Shown piece by piece: positions 9,155 to 17,816 of a stretch of 64,000 nt of DNA. This DNA comes from DAIQRJ01 sp963708795 (lineage in GTDB: Bacteria; Actinomycetota; Actinomycetes; Propionibacteriales; DAIQRJ01). The DNA is taken from NCBI GenBank assembly GCA_963708795.1, contig CAVPUH010000003.1, positions 124,001-188,000 of the forward strand. The letters are read 5' to 3'. Position numbers and translations under genes: made by a program. The stretch's first letter is position 1. Every line of letters begins with the position of its first letter. The notes beneath the pieces were generated by a model. It worked only from the letters and a program-made list of their open reading frames with translations. It was not told where the DNA came from and did no database searches.

Positions 9155-10932
9155 AGAAGACGTTCCGGGCCATCTGGCTCGTGCTGGCCATGTCGATCCG
9201 GGTCAGCCCGTGGCAGACCGTCGTGGCCTTCATGGAGACGCTCAGCACCGGTCTGCAAGCGCTGCAACCGGTCTTCATGGCCTGGTTCATCGCCGGGGCC
9301 ATCGCCCACGACAGCCGCCAGATGACGATCGCCGTGTTCTGCTTCGGCGGCATCGTCGGGCTCGTCACCATGTTGCTGCTCGCCGGGAACACGGCGCGGA
9401 TCAACCAGCGGGAGCGGGTCGGGTTCGCCTTCGACAGCGAGATCGCCCGCCTCACCGCCACCATCCCCACGCTCGACCACCTGGAGTCCGCGAAGTACCT
9501 CGACGAGCTCCAGGCCCTGCGCGATCAGCAGAACTCCCTCGGGAACGCGCTGAACATGGTGCTCAACGTCCTCCGGATGGTCCTCTTCGCCGGCGTGACG
9601 ATCGGCATCGCCCTGACCGCCGACTGGCGACTGTTGCTCGTCGCCGTGGCCGGGCTGCCGAGCCTGATCAGCACCCGGTGGATGATCCCGTGGCAGGTGA
9701 CGGCGGAGAAGAAGGCCGCCGAGCCGGGCCGGCTGACGACGCACCTGATGGATCTGGGCACCACCGCCGAGGGTGCCGCGGAACTGCGGGTGTTCGGCAT
9801 CCAGGCCCCGATCCACCAGCGGTTGCGCGCGGCCGTGGAGGCGTGGCGCGCACCGTGGTTCTGGATGGTCAGGCGCAACGCCGCCGTCGAGACCGGCACG
9901 TCCCTGATCTTCTACGCCACCGTCGCGTTCGTCCTCGCGTGGATGGTGCACGACGCGCTGGAGGGCACCGTCACGGTCGACGCACTCGTGCTGGCGATCG
10001 TGTTGATCGGACGCCTGCAGAGTGTGGCCGACCAGTTCGTGTGGGCGGCGAGGATGCTGACCGAGACCGTGCGGACGACGAATCGCTTCGTGTGGTTGAA
10101 GAGTTACGCCGACGAGGTGTGGGCCGCCCACCCGGGCACCGCGCACGCACCGACGCGGCTGAGCGCAGGGATCCACACCGACAACCTGACGTACCACTAC
10201 GTCGACGCCGAGAAGCCCTCGCTCGACGGGGTGAGCCTCGACCTGCCGGCCGGCTCGGTCGTCGCCCTGGTCGGGGAGAACGGCGCCGGCAAGTCGACGC
10301 TGGTGAAGCTCCTCACGGGTATGTACCAGCCGACGGACGGCCGCGTCCTGGTGGATGGAGCCGACCTGGCCTCCTTCGACCTCGTCGAGTGGCGGAGCCG
10401 GTGCGCGGGGGCCTTCCAGGACTACGCGAAGTTCGAGTTCACCGCCCGGGAGTCCGTCGGTGTCGGGTCGCTCGCACACGTCGACGATCAGGCGATGGTC
10501 ACCCGCGCCCTGCACGACGGGGCCGCCGAGGACGTCCTGCGTGCGTTGCCCGAGGGCCTGTCCACCCAACTCGGCACGGCCTGGCCGGACGGGGTGGAGC
10601 TGTCCGGCGGTCAGTGGCAGCGACTCGGGATCGGCCGGGGCATGATGCGTGAGGAGCCGCTCCTGCTGGTTCTCGACGAGCCGACGGCGGCACTGGACGC
10701 GGCCACCGAGCATGCCCTGTTCGAGCGTTACGCAAGCGCGGCCCGCGAGGCCGGCCGACGCGGGGCGGTGACGTTGCTGGTCACCCACCGCTTCTCGACG
10801 GTGGCGGCGGCCGACCTGGTCGTCGTGCTCGATCAGGGCCGAGTGGCCGAGATCGGGACGCACGCCGAACTCATGGCGGCGGACGGCCACTACGCCGAGC
10901 TGTACGAACTCCAGGCGCGCGGCTACCGCTGA
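9151..10932 (+). CDS. ABC exporter half-transporter (ATP-binding/permease), subunit 2
   Basis: A 593-residue partner of the previous gene, starting at an ATGA overlap. The membrane domain spans about residues 1-310. The nucleotide-binding domain has Walker A GENGAGKST near 374, signature LSGGQWQRL near 483, Walker B LVLDEPTAALD near 505 and the switch His in VTHRFSTVAAADL. Both subunits therefore carry complete ATPase motifs, unlike the pair at 47.8-51.2 kb. LSGGQW instead of LSGGQR and FQDYAKFEF after the Q-loop are shared with subunit 1 (FQDFLKYHL), placing both in the same subfamily. Probably a peptide, lipid or drug exporter; the substrate cannot be read from the sequence. Confidence 0.9.
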   Translation: MKKTFRAIWLVLAMSIRVSPWQTVVAFMETLSTGLQALQPVFMAWFIAGAIAHDSRQMTIAVFCFGGIVGLVTMLLLAGNTARINQRERVGFAFDSEIARLTATIPTLDHLESAKYLDELQALRDQQNSLGNALNMVLNVLRMVLFAGVTIGIALTADWRLLLVAVAGLPSLISTRWMIPWQVTAEKKAAEPGRLTTHLMDLGTTAEGAAELRVFGIQAPIHQRLRAAVEAWRAPWFWMVRRNAAVETGTSLIFYATVAFVLAWMVHDALEGTVTVDALVLAIVLIGRLQSVADQFVWAARMLTETVRTTNRFVWLKSYADEVWAAHPGTAHAPTRLSAGIHTDNLTYHYVDAEKPSLDGVSLDLPAGSVVALVGENGAGKSTLVKLLTGMYQPTDGRVLVDGADLASFDLVEWRSRCAGAFQDYAKFEFTARESVGVGSLAHVDDQAMVTRALHDGAAEDVLRALPEGLSTQLGTAWPDGVELSGGQWQRLGIGRGMMREEPLLLVLDEPTAALDAATEHALFERYASAAREAGRRGAVTLLVTHRFSTVAAADLVVVLDQGRVAEIGTHAELMAADGHYAELYELQARGYR

Positions 10933-10956
10933 GGCATCACCGGGCACAATGGTTGT

Positions 10957-12429
10957 GTGCCGACAAGTCTTTCCGCCCGCGCGCCCAAGGGGCTCGTGCT
11001 CGCCATCTGCTGCCTGAGCCTGCTGATCGTGTCGATGGACGCGACCGTCGTGAACGTGGCTCTCCCGTCGATCCGGACCGACCTGGGTACGTCGGTGTCC
11101 GGGTTGCAGTGGACGGTGGACGCCTACACGCTCACGATCGCCAGTTTCCTGCTGCTCTCCGGCGCGACCGCCGACAGGTTCGGCCGACGCCGGGTCTTCC
11201 AGATCGGCCTCGTGGTCTTCGGCCTCGGATCATTGCTCTGCAGCGTGGCCCCGAGCATCGGATTCCTCGTGTTCGCGCGGGTCGTCCAGGGCCTCGGCGG
11301 GTCGATGCTGAACCCGGTGGCGATGTCGATCATCACCAACACGTTCACGGTGCCCCGCGAACGGGCTCGGGCGGTCGGCGTGTGGGGGGCGGTGGTCGGG
11401 GTGTCGATGGCGCTCGGCCCGCTGGTCGGCGGGGCCCTCACCCAGACCGTCGGCTGGCGGTCGGTGTTCTGGGTGAACATCCCGATCGCGCTGGCGGCCA
11501 TCCTGCTCACCGCGCTGTTCGTGCCGGAGTCCCGGGCCGCGACGGCCCGCAGGTTCGACCCGATCGGGCAGGGCCTGGTCATCGTCGCCCTGGTGTCGTT
11601 GATCTACGGGCTGATCGAGGCTCCTCGGGCCGGGTGGGACTCCCCGCTGATCATCGGGTTGTTCGCGGTGACGATCGTCTCGGTGGCCCTGCTGATCCGG
11701 CACTGCCGGACGTCGGACCACCCGTTCGTCGACCTCCGCTTCTTCCACAGCGTGCCGTTCAGCTCGGCGACCATCACCGCGGTGCTCGGCTTCTCGTCCT
11801 ACGGTGCGTTCCTGTTCGTCAACGCCCTGTACCTGCAGGACGTCCGCGGCCTGTCGGCGTTCCAGACCGGCGTGTACATGCTGCCGCTCGCGCTGACGAC
11901 GTTGGTCTGCTCGCTCCTGTCCGGCCGGATGGTCGGCCGGTTCGGCACCCGGCCGTCGCTCGTCATCGCCGGCAGCATGCTGGCCGCGAGCGGCGTGACC
12001 CTCACGTTCCTGAGCGTGTCGACGTCGAACGGGTGGCTGCTGTTCTCCTACGTGCTGTTCGGGCTGGGCTTCGGGATGATCAACGCCCCGATCACGACGA
12101 CGGCCGTGGCGGGGATGCCGCTCGCGCAGGCCGGGGTGGCAGCGGCGTTCGCGTCGACGAGCCGGCAGGTCGGGGTGTCGATCGGGGTCGCGCTGGCCGG
12201 AACGGTGACGGGCGCGGCTGCCACGGCCGCGCTGGGTGCCGGGTTCGCGACCGCCACCCACGTGCTGTGGTGGATCGTCGTCGGGGCCGGCCTGGCCATC
12301 GTCGCGATCGGGATCGTCTCGACCAGCGCGTGGGCCAGGGCCAGCAGCGCGAAGGTCCGGCACCTGCTCGACGAGCCGGTGACCGCCCCGCTCGTGCCGG
12401 CCACCGCTGCCAGGGTGGACGCGCGATGA
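10957..12429 (+). CDS. MFS drug exporter, DHA2 (EmrB/QacA) family, 14 TM
   Basis: A 490-residue integral membrane proton antiporter starting at GTG. The first helix carries the DHA2 signature (SMDATVVNVALPSI). Motif A is GATADRFGRRRVF near residue 70, and motif C is in GVSMALGPLVGGAL near 147. Hydrophobic segments fit 14 helices, and the tail is short and Arg-rich. The last codons overlap the ATG of the following MarR-type regulator (GCGCGATGAG), the common arrangement of an exporter co-transcribed with its regulator. The substrate is probably a toxic lipophilic compound; which one is unknown. Confidence 0.9.
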   Translation: MPTSLSARAPKGLVLAICCLSLLIVSMDATVVNVALPSIRTDLGTSVSGLQWTVDAYTLTIASFLLLSGATADRFGRRRVFQIGLVVFGLGSLLCSVAPSIGFLVFARVVQGLGGSMLNPVAMSIITNTFTVPRERARAVGVWGAVVGVSMALGPLVGGALTQTVGWRSVFWVNIPIALAAILLTALFVPESRAATARRFDPIGQGLVIVALVSLIYGLIEAPRAGWDSPLIIGLFAVTIVSVALLIRHCRTSDHPFVDLRFFHSVPFSSATITAVLGFSSYGAFLFVNALYLQDVRGLSAFQTGVYMLPLALTTLVCSLLSGRMVGRFGTRPSLVIAGSMLAASGVTLTFLSVSTSNGWLLFSYVLFGLGFGMINAPITTTAVAGMPLAQAGVAAAFASTSRQVGVSIGVALAGTVTGAAATAALGAGFATATHVLWWIVVGAGLAIVAIGIVSTSAWARASSAKVRHLLDEPVTAPLVPATAARVDAR

Positions 12430-12842
12430 GCACCGCTGCCGACGAGGTCTGGGCCGCGATGACAGCACTGGTGGCCGACACCCGCGGTGATTGGCGCCGG
12501 AAGGTGATGAGCGAGGTCGGGCTGCCGTTCAGCCGGGTGCGGGTGCTCCACAAGCTGGGCGACGGGCCACTGACGATGAGCGAACTGGCCGCCGCATGCA
12601 TGACCGACGCGCCGGCCGCGACCGTGGCGGTGAACGACCTGGAGCGGCGCGGGCTGGTGGAGCGCCGCGTCCATCCGGAGAGCCGACGGGTGAAGATCGT
12701 GTCGCTCACGCCGGTCGGGCGGGCGACCCTCGGCCGGGTGGCGGAGGTGCAGGACGTGGCGCCGGCGGGCGTGCAGGCGCTGGGCGAGACGGATCTGGCC
12801 GAGCTGGGCCGGCTGTTGCGGCTCATCGGCGACGTGCAGTGA
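12426..12842 (+). CDS. MarR-family transcriptional regulator
   Basis: A 138-residue winged-helix regulator whose ATG overlaps the stop of the DHA2 exporter. The recognition region (GPLTMSELAAACMTDAPAATVAVNDLERRG) and the wing (LVERRVHPESRRVKIVSLTPVGR) are canonical MarR. Being encoded after the exporter, it probably represses the exporter operon and releases it when a ligand binds. It could instead act elsewhere, since no clear palindromic operator is visible in the 24 bases before the exporter. It appears intact. Confidence 0.88.
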   Translation: MSTAADEVWAAMTALVADTRGDWRRKVMSEVGLPFSRVRVLHKLGDGPLTMSELAAACMTDAPAATVAVNDLERRGLVERRVHPESRRVKIVSLTPVGRATLGRVAEVQDVAPAGVQALGETDLAELGRLLRLIGDVQ

Positions 12843-12844
12843 AT

Positions 12845-12925
12845 CGCCGGCCGGGCAGAAGTGGGTCCGTCGGCTCGAGCTGAGCGTTCGGGTCGAGTCC
12901 TCGGCGGACTTCTGCCCGGCCGGCG
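12845..12925. terminator. Convergent intergenic inverted repeat, probable bidirectional terminator
   Basis: Perfect 18-base arms, CGCCGGCCGGGCAGAAGT (12845-12862) and its complement (12908-12925), separated by 45 bases that could fold further. The repeat fills the gap between the convergent MarR and peroxiredoxin genes, where a shared terminator is expected. There is no U-tract, as is usual in high-GC actinobacteria. Confidence 0.6.
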
Positions 12926-12927
12926 GT

Positions 12928-13392
12928 TCAGCGTTCGACGCTCGCCCGCTCCCGGAGGGCGGCGAGCGCCTTGTCCGCGTGGCTGGTCATGTTGATCTCG
13001 CTGGCGATCTCGGTGACCAACGTCGAGTCCGGCGCGATCACGAAGGTGTGACGCTTGACCGGCAACAGCGCGATCCGCCGCTTGACCCCGAACTGCCCGG
13101 CGACGACCCGGTCCGGATCGGAGAGCAGCGGGAACGTCACGTTGTTGATCTGGGCGAACTGATGCTGCTTGTCCACGTCGTCGGCGCTGATCCCCACGAG
13201 CTGGGCGTCGACCTGGGCGAACTCACCGGCGAGGTCGCGGAAGTGGCACGTCTCCGCAGTGCACCCGGACGTCATCGCGGCCGGGTAGAAGAACAGCACC
13301 ACCGGGCCCTGGGCGAGGAAGCCGCTGAGCGTGCGGTCGGTGCCGGTCTGGTCGGGGAGGGTGAAGTCGGCGATCGGCTGGCCAGGTTTCAT
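12928..13392 (-). CDS. Thioredoxin-dependent peroxiredoxin, BCP/PrxQ type
   Basis: A 154-residue cytoplasmic peroxidase reducing H2O2 and alkyl hydroperoxides at the expense of thioredoxin. The peroxidatic Cys is in FFYPAAMTSGCTAETC, with a second Cys five residues on, the resolving-Cys position of PrxQ-type enzymes. Length and the opening MKPGQPIADFTLPDQTG fit the family. It is transcribed convergently to the MarR gene with a terminator-like repeat between them. It is not obviously co-transcribed with the YciI and dcd genes upstream, which lie 50 bases or more away on the same strand, although read-through is possible. Confidence 0.92.
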   Translation of the reverse strand: MKPGQPIADFTLPDQTGTDRTLSGFLAQGPVVLFFYPAAMTSGCTAETCHFRDLAGEFAQVDAQLVGISADDVDKQHQFAQINNVTFPLLSDPDRVVAGQFGVKRRIALLPVKRHTFVIAPDSTLVTEIASEINMTSHADKALAALRERASVER

Positions 13393-13441
13393 GCCGAGAC
13401 GGTAGCGACCACCGCCCGAGGGTCAGCTATTCGTCGGTCGG

Positions 13442-13729
13442 CTATTCGGCGGTGATGGGGCCGATGACCGGCGTCCAGCCCGTGATCCGCGCGTTGGCGA
13501 CGACCTCCGCCTCGTGGAACGGGTCGGCCGTCAGGAGCTCGGCCAGCGACGCCTCGTCGGCGGCGGCGAAGATCAGGAGTGCGCCGGCGTTGTCGGTGAA
13601 CGGCCCGCTCAACAGCAGCGTCCCGGCGTCGTGGAGGTGGCGCAACCAGGCGCGGTGCCGGGGCCGGTATTCGTCGCGGACCTCGGTGCTGTTCTCGGTG
13701 TAGGTGTACTCGACGGCGAACAACGGCAT
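13442..13729 (-). CDS. YciI-like protein
   Basis: A 95-residue single-domain protein of the dimeric alpha/beta-barrel YciI family. It opens MPLFAVEYTY and contains RPRHRAWLRHLHDAGTLLLSGP, with the family's conserved His and the Asp of DPFHEAEV. AAGGAG lies just upstream of the ATG at 13729. The cellular role is unknown; YciI members are usually treated as possible small enzymes or ligand-binding proteins. It lies 47 bases downstream of the dcd stop on the same strand and may be co-transcribed with it. Confidence 0.85.
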   Translation of the reverse strand: MPLFAVEYTYTENSTEVRDEYRPRHRAWLRHLHDAGTLLLSGPFTDNAGALLIFAAADEASLAELLTADPFHEAEVVANARITGWTPVIGPITAE

Positions 13730-13776
13730 GGCGTCTCCTTCGACGACTGCTCGGTGGTGGTGATCCAGGCTCAGAC

Positions 13777-14352
13777 TCAGACCTCGGTGCGGTGGAAGTT
13801 CTGGAACGAACGCGACGGCGTCGGCCCGCGCTGGCCCTGATAGCGGGAGCCGTACTTCGCCGACCCGTACGGGTGCTCCGCCGGTGACGAGAGCTGGAAG
13901 AAGCAGAGCTGGCCGATCTTCATCCCGGGGTAGAGCTTGATCGGCAAGGTGGCGACGTTGGCGAGCTCCAGGGTCACGTGCCCCGAGAACCCCGGGTCGA
14001 TGAAGCCGGCGGTGGCGTGGGTGAGCAACCCGAGTCGGCCCAGCGAGGACTTGCCCTCGACGCGGGCGGCGATGTCGTCGGGCAGCGTGACCTGCTCGTA
14101 GGTCGAGCCGAGGACGAACTCGTTCGGGTGCAGGATGAACGGGTCGCCGTGTTCGGCGATCACCTCGTGGGTGAGGTCGGACTGGTCCTCGGCCGGGTCG
14201 ATGATCGGGTAGCGGTGGTTCTCGAACACCCGGAAGTACTTGTCGAGCCGCATGTCGATGCTGGACGGCTGGATCATCTCGACGTCGAACGGGTCGAGGA
14301 CGACGCGTCCTCGGTCGAGCTCGGTCTTGATGTCGCGGTCGGAGAGCAGCAC
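13777..14352 (-). CDS. dcd: dCTP deaminase
   Basis: A 191-residue enzyme deaminating dCTP on the way to dUMP and dTTP. The chosen start is the GTG at 14352 because the protein then begins (V/M)LLSDRDIKTELD, the family's usual N-terminus; longer upstream reading would add an unrelated extension. Hallmarks are QPSSIDMRLD, SSLGRLGLLTHATAGFIDPGF (in the core of the fold, followed by GHVTLELAN) and the C-terminal YQGQRGPTPSR. Mycobacterial homologues are bifunctional deaminase/dUTPases, which may apply here but is not proven. Transcribed divergently from the sugar dehydrogenase. Confidence 0.95.
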   Translation of the reverse strand: MLLSDRDIKTELDRGRVVLDPFDVEMIQPSSIDMRLDKYFRVFENHRYPIIDPAEDQSDLTHEVIAEHGDPFILHPNEFVLGSTYEQVTLPDDIAARVEGKSSLGRLGLLTHATAGFIDPGFSGHVTLELANVATLPIKLYPGMKIGQLCFFQLSSPAEHPYGSAKYGSRYQGQRGPTPSRSFQNFHRTEV

Positions 14353-14595
14353 CCGGCAACCGTAGCGGTGCCCGGCGGCGGGCAGTAGCGACGGCACCTG
14401 GTGCCGTCGGTCGGCGTGCTCGGCCCTGATTGGCCTCGGCCGGGGTGGCGAGGACCGGCCGAGGTTGCGGCCCGGTTGCGATCTCCGTCCGGATTCGGCA
14501 ATCGCCGGGCATCGGCCGCCGCCGCCACTACGCTCGGCCGCGGCCACCGCCGACGGCAGCGGCAGTGGGTCGTCGCGGGATTCAACGGAGGAACT

Positions 14596-16089
14596 GTGAA
14601 GCGTGTCAGGGCGATCGGGATCGTGGCCGCTGCCGTGATCATGGCGGGGATCGCCGCCTGTTCGGGCAGTCCCTCCGACGACGCGGCCGCATCGCCGTCG
14701 CCGTCCTCTGCTGCCTCGTCGCCGGTCGAACCGACCGAGAGCGCGTCACCATCGCCGAGCCCGTCGACCGACGGCGGCGGCGAGGGCACCTCGTCGAAGT
14801 TCACCGAGTCGACCGTGATCAGCGGGCTGACCAACCCGTTCGAGATCACGATGGGCCCCGACAACTGGCTGTGGACGACTGAGCGGGACGGGAAGATCGA
14901 CCGCATCGATCCCGACGGCGGTCAGACCATCACGCTCGTGGCCGTCAAGGACCTGTTCACGATCGACGGTGCCGGCGGCATGCTCGGCCTCGCCTTACAT
15001 CCCGACCTGGGGAAGGGCAAGGACAACCAGTACGTCTACACCGCGTACAGCTACGACCCGACGGGCAAGAAGAAGGAACTGGCGATGAAGATCGTCCGTT
15101 TCACCTACGACAAGGACGCGCAGAAGCTGACGTCGCCGAAGGTGATCCTGTCGGGGATGCCGGGCACCGGCGACCACCAGGCCGGGCGGATCAAGATCGG
15201 GCCGGACGGCAAGCTCTACTACACGATCGGCGACCAGGGTCACCTGCAGTTCTCCCATACCTGCGAGAAGAACAACGCCCAGCTGATCCCGACGCAGGCG
15301 CAGGTGGACAAGAAGGACTGGTTCGCCTACCAGGGCAAGAGCCTGCGGATGAACCTGGACGGATCGATCCCGTCGGACAACCCGGTGATCCACGGCGTCC
15401 GGAGCCACATCTTCACGTACGGGCACCGGAACCCGCAGGGTCTCGTCTTCGCGCCGGACGGCAAGCTGTACTCGAGTGAGCAGGGCCCGAAGACCGACGA
15501 CGAGATCAACCTGCTGCAGGGCGGTCACAACTACGGGTGGCCGAATGTCGCGGGCTACAAGGACGACAAGGCCTACGTGTACGCGAACTGGCCGGCGTGG
15601 AAGGACTGCGACCCGGACAAGTTCAGCGACCTGAAGATCCCCGCCGGGGTGCCGACGACGCCGGAGACGGACTTCAAGGACCCGATGTTCACGCCTCCGT
15701 TGATGACGTTCCGGACGGTCGCGACCGGCTACAACTTCGCCGATCCGAAGTGCGCGTCGAACTACTTCGTCTGCTGGCCGACGGTCGCCGCGTCGAGCCT
15801 CGACCTGTACACCTCGAATGCGATCCCCGGTTGGAAGAACTCGTTCCTGATGACGACGCTGAAGTCGGGCATCGTGTACCGGGTGCCGTTGGAGGCGAAC
15901 GGGAAGCTCGGGAAGGCCGAGGCACTGTTCAGGAAGGTCGATCGTTACCGGGACACGGCGATCAGCGCGGACGGCAAGACGATCTACGTCGCGGTCGACC
16001 AGGGCGGTGCGGTGGCGGAGCTCGACGGCAGCCCGGGCGACACGATGGAGGACCCGGGCGCGATCCTGGCTTTCACCTATACGGGATGA
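14596..16089 (+). CDS. Lipoprotein PQQ-dependent sugar dehydrogenase-like protein (GSDH beta-propeller)
   Basis: A 497-residue secreted lipoprotein. The GTG at 14596 follows GGAGGAACT and starts a signal peptide (MKRVRAIGIVAAAVIMAG) ending in the lipobox IAAC; a Ser/Pro-rich linker follows. The beta-propeller domain shows GLTNPFEITMGPDNWLWTTER, GMLGLALHPDL, HQAGRIKIGPDGKLYYTIGD and YGHRNPQGLVF, the landmarks of the glucose/sorbosone dehydrogenase (Asd/YliI) family. It probably oxidises sugars or aldoses on the outer face of the membrane with PQQ as cofactor; cofactor supply is not visible here. It overlaps the next gene by ATGA. Confidence 0.9.
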   Translation: MKRVRAIGIVAAAVIMAGIAACSGSPSDDAAASPSPSSAASSPVEPTESASPSPSPSTDGGGEGTSSKFTESTVISGLTNPFEITMGPDNWLWTTERDGKIDRIDPDGGQTITLVAVKDLFTIDGAGGMLGLALHPDLGKGKDNQYVYTAYSYDPTGKKKELAMKIVRFTYDKDAQKLTSPKVILSGMPGTGDHQAGRIKIGPDGKLYYTIGDQGHLQFSHTCEKNNAQLIPTQAQVDKKDWFAYQGKSLRMNLDGSIPSDNPVIHGVRSHIFTYGHRNPQGLVFAPDGKLYSSEQGPKTDDEINLLQGGHNYGWPNVAGYKDDKAYVYANWPAWKDCDPDKFSDLKIPAGVPTTPETDFKDPMFTPPLMTFRTVATGYNFADPKCASNYFVCWPTVAASSLDLYTSNAIPGWKNSFLMTTLKSGIVYRVPLEANGKLGKAEALFRKVDRYRDTAISADGKTIYVAVDQGGAVAELDGSPGDTMEDPGAILAFTYTG

Positions 16090-16757
16090 TCGACGGCATG
16101 ACCGAGCCGAGCATGGGCGTGTACGAAGCGGTGCTGGGGCCGGTCGAGTTCGCGAAGCTGGCGCCGCAGGTCCAGGAGGTGTTCGGAGGCACGCCCCGGT
16201 GGACGGGGCGCGGGCTCTTCGACGAGGTCGGTGCATCGAACCCGTTGGTCCGGACGGCGTTGACGCCGATGGTGCTCGACCGGGCCCTGCCCGGCGGGTA
16301 CGGGCGGGACGTGCCGTTCGAGGTGAGCAGCACGCTCGTGGCCGGTGCCGACGGGAAGCTGCGGCAGCGGACGGTGCGGACCTTCAGCGTCGAGGGCACC
16401 GCCCGCTCGAGCGTGTCGGTGACGGTGGCGGAGCGTTCCGGCGTGGCCGGCTTCGTCGGCTCGCACGACGAGTGGACGGCGACGGACTACCTCGGTGAGC
16501 ACGAACTGCTGTCGACGGCGGTGTCGGTGAGCGTGGTGGACGGGGCGCTGTCGCTGGAGTCGTCCGCGGCGCGCCTTCGGCTCGGCGCCCGTTCGCTGGC
16601 GCTGGCCGGTCCGCTCGGCGCTCAGGCGGTGACGACGCACCGGTGGGACGAGTCACGAGGGCTGCACCACATCGACGTCGAGGTCCGGCACCCGCTGCTG
16701 GGCACAGTCCTGGCGTACCGGGGCTACTTCGAGGTGGAGGTCACCCCGGAGGCGTGA
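16086..16757 (+). CDS. DUF4166 domain protein
   Basis: A 223-residue soluble protein starting in an ATGA overlap with the sugar dehydrogenase; the ATG at 16098 is an alternative. The core reads GRGLFDEVGASNPLVR, LPGGYGRDVPFEVS and a final LLGTVLAYRGYFEVEV. This fits DUF4166, a lipocalin-like predicted fold of unknown function often found fused to or beside oxidoreductases. Translational coupling suggests it works with the dehydrogenase, though no direct role can be read from the sequence. Confidence 0.72.
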   Translation: MIDGMTEPSMGVYEAVLGPVEFAKLAPQVQEVFGGTPRWTGRGLFDEVGASNPLVRTALTPMVLDRALPGGYGRDVPFEVSSTLVAGADGKLRQRTVRTFSVEGTARSSVSVTVAERSGVAGFVGSHDEWTATDYLGEHELLSTAVSVSVVDGALSLESSAARLRLGARSLALAGPLGAQAVTTHRWDESRGLHHIDVEVRHPLLGTVLAYRGYFEVEVTPEA

Positions 16758-16824
16758 CATCGGTGCCGGTCAGCGGTGGGTGGTGGCGCAGCCCGGCGGT
16801 CCGATTGGGTAGCATGGCGGCCGC

Positions 16825-16898
16825 GCGGATGTAGTTCAATGGCAGAACATGAGCTTCCCAAGCTCACAATGCGGGTTCGATTCCCGTCATCCGCTCCA
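16825..16898 (+). tRNA. tRNA-Gly (anticodon CCC), intact integration target
   Basis: Full cloverleaf with CCA encoded. The acceptor GCGGATG pairs with CATCCGC. The D-arm is GTTC/GAAC. The anticodon stem TGAGC/GCTCA encloses the loop TTCCCAA, giving anticodon CCC. The T-arm is GCGGGTTCGATTCCCGT. The discriminator T is followed by CCA. Its 3' half recurs three times further along the window. This copy is the reconstituted functional gene at the left border of the island. Confidence 0.93.
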
Positions 16899-16976
16899 CA
16901 CAAACGGCCAGGTCAGAGGCCCTGTCGCCGATCTGAACCACCAGCGACGAGGCCGCTCGGGCCACATATGGGCCAC
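16852..16976 (+). repeat. Left attachment site and element end of the tRNA-Gly island
   Basis: Bases from the anticodon loop to CCACACAA (16852-16905) recur at about 30859, 34097 and 40142. Beyond the tRNA the flank ACGGCCAGGTCAGAGGC and the block GACGAGGCCGCTCGG recur at the 34.1-kb copy, and the first of these also at 40.2 kb. The block ends in GGGCCACATATGGGCCAC (16959-16976), whose paired GGGCCAC repeat is found at all four junctions and directly abuts the stop of the integrase. This is the architecture of a tRNA-targeting tyrosine-recombinase att site. Confidence 0.88.
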
Positions 16977-17816
16977 TAGTCATCGCCGTGGCCCTCCGCC
17001 GGCGCTCTGCCCGCGCTCCGACTCGGCAGCCGGAAGTGGCCGTCCAAGTGGTCCGCGATCGCCCGATCAGCGGTACGGCTCGCGTGCTGGTAGATCAACG
17101 CCGCCGTCATCGAGTCGTGGCCCATCCGCGCCATCAGATCTCGCGTCGACACCAGGCTCCCGGCCGCCAGAACGTTGCCCGTGTGCCGCAGGTCGTGGAA
17201 GTGCAGACCCGGCGCCCCGACCGCTGTCACCACGTTCGTCCAGCCGACCATCTTGTTGAAGTTGCCTCTCCGCACCGGGCGACCAACCGGCGTCGTGAAG
17301 ACCAGTGCCGACGCCTCCGGCCCGACCCAGGTTCGCAGGTGCTGATCGAGCAGCGGTCACCAACGAGTCCGGCAGCGCGAGCGTCCGGATGCCGGCGCGA
17401 CTTCGGCGGACCCACCACCAGCCCCTGACCACGGACCTCCAGAACGACCGCAGGACGGTCACCGCCCTCCCCAACGTCGATGTCCTGGCGTTGCAACGCC
17501 GTCACCTCACCGAACGGAGACTCGCGAACGCCGCGAGCATCACCACGCCGACACCACCAATGCGGATCGACCGCAGCGATACAATCCCGCGTCGTCGACC
17601 GCAACGCCGGCCGCTCCTCAATCCACCTCGCGAGTAGTCACAGCCGGATCTTCGCCCGCGACGGGTCGACTCGGCGCTCCGCTCCTTCAACGAACCGCAG
17701 ATACCGCGCGTCACGCTTGGCGAATCTTCGACGACCGCAGACGACCGTGCGGACGCGGTAGCGCACTGAGAGCGACTCGACGGACGCACACATCCGAACC
17801 GACGCCGCTCAGCCAT
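16976..17816 (-). pseudogene. Tyrosine recombinase (integrase), frameshifted with internal deletion
   Basis: The remnant starts MAERRRFGCV at 17816, like AP2-type actinobacterial integrases. It continues through RYLRF and ARWIEERPALRSTTR in shifting frames, then loses most of the core-binding domain. The catalytic domain resumes with AAFASLR, FGEVTALQRQDIDV, GLVVGPPKSR and AGIRTLALPDSLV, and ends intact with HDLRHTGN and MGHDSMTAALIYQHAS, which holds the nucleophilic Tyr. Roughly 280 codons remain, against the 370-400 usual for this type, with several frame changes. It lies tail-first against the tRNA-Gly att site, so it was the integrase of the first element and cannot be active now. Confidence 0.85.

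Noticed and set aside
7214..10947. Very long minus-strand frames opposite both ABC genes
   Set aside because: Antisense shadows typical of high-GC genes; no motifs, while the plus strand has complete ABC domains.
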